DNA of 64,000 nucleotides from an uncultured Bacteroidia bacterium. Its GTDB lineage: Bacteria > Bacteroidota > Bacteroidia > NS11-12g > UBA9320. Positions 63,915 through 64,000 of this stretch are shown in pieces (within the stretch, counting starts at the first letter, position 1; each line of letters begins with the position of its first letter). Location: assembly GCA_943789165.1 (NCBI GenBank), contig CALSTB010000002.1, positions 310,001-374,000 on the forward strand, given 5' to 3'. Below the pieces are notes generated by a model. The model did no database searches, was not told where the DNA came from, and saw only the letters and a program-made list of their open reading frames with translations. The position numbers and the translations under genes were made by a program.

Positions 63915-64000
63915 TGTCTTAAAGGAATAAATGGCATTAAATACGTGAAGTTATTGAAAGTACAAATACATATCCAAACCCAGCAAAAAGTAATAGGTGA
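63911..64000 (-). CDS. C-terminal end of a further minus-strand protein (start off window)
   Basis: 29 codons are open from the right edge to a TGA at 63911-63913, ending LMPFIPLRQ. The visible part is hydrophobic, suggesting a membrane protein. Its stop overlaps the glycosyltransferase start as ATGA, so a coupled operon is likely. Too short to identify. Confidence 0.45.
   Translation of the reverse strand, partial: SPITFCWVWICICTFNNFTYLMPFIPLRQ

Overview
The window looks like a chromosomal segment of a member of the Bacteroidota, probably a free-living Flavobacteriales-type bacterium. Signs of this are a Rho factor with a large disordered insert, Oar-like TonB-dependent receptors, type IX secretion (T9SS) sorting signals and PorV-like proteins, a MurF-alanine racemase fusion, tandem OmpH/Skp chaperones beside murI, DUF2911 and DUF3078 proteins, and the Bacteroidota promoter box TAnnTTTG upstream of many genes. 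Shine-Dalgarno sequences are mostly not evident. The lower-level taxonomic guess is inference only.

Layout. 1-2732: the N-terminal 910 codons of a very large secreted beta-helix protein, running off the left edge. 3.1-10.5 kb: rho, secreted proteins of unknown function, a biotin carrier protein, queD, a MazG-like hydrolase and citrate synthase. 10.8-16 kb: hypothetical proteins, a glycosyltransferase/flippase operon, ruvC, a HIT protein and greA. 16-30 kb: a cell-surface block with a PorV-like protein, a 1298-residue T9SS cargo, two paralogous giant TonB-dependent receptors and a 2-hydroxyacid dehydrogenase. 30-50 kb: dense housekeeping genes (murI, two ompH, a LuxE-like protein, lptB with a copper-monooxygenase-like cytochrome and a redoxin, recX, murF-alr, a PLP decarboxylase, an unusual SDR, recJ, a PfkB kinase) ending in a tRNA-Asn.

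50.4-58.6 kb is an accessory island of nested mobile DNA just downstream of tRNA-Asn. It holds an intact-looking IS3-family element with a frameshift window, a small ORF cut by that element, a secreted TPR-CHAT protease-like protein of 1121 residues, a complete IS21-family element whose end lies 19 bp before the CHAT start codon, an 88-bp fragment of another gene, a truncated second IS3-family transposase, and a truncated IS6-family transposase with its terminal repeat. 58.7-64 kb carries membrane proteins divergent from a sulfite-dehydrogenase-like molybdoenzyme, its probable cytochrome c, a sterol-desaturase-family protein, and a convergent MptB-like glycosyltransferase.

Two genome-wide habits stand out. 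Seven protein genes have a TAnnTTTG box only 3-6 nt before the start codon, which predicts leaderless mRNAs. Seven convergent gene pairs abut within 4 bp or overlap at their stop codons, with no room for hairpin terminators. No CRISPR array, rRNA gene or prophage was seen.
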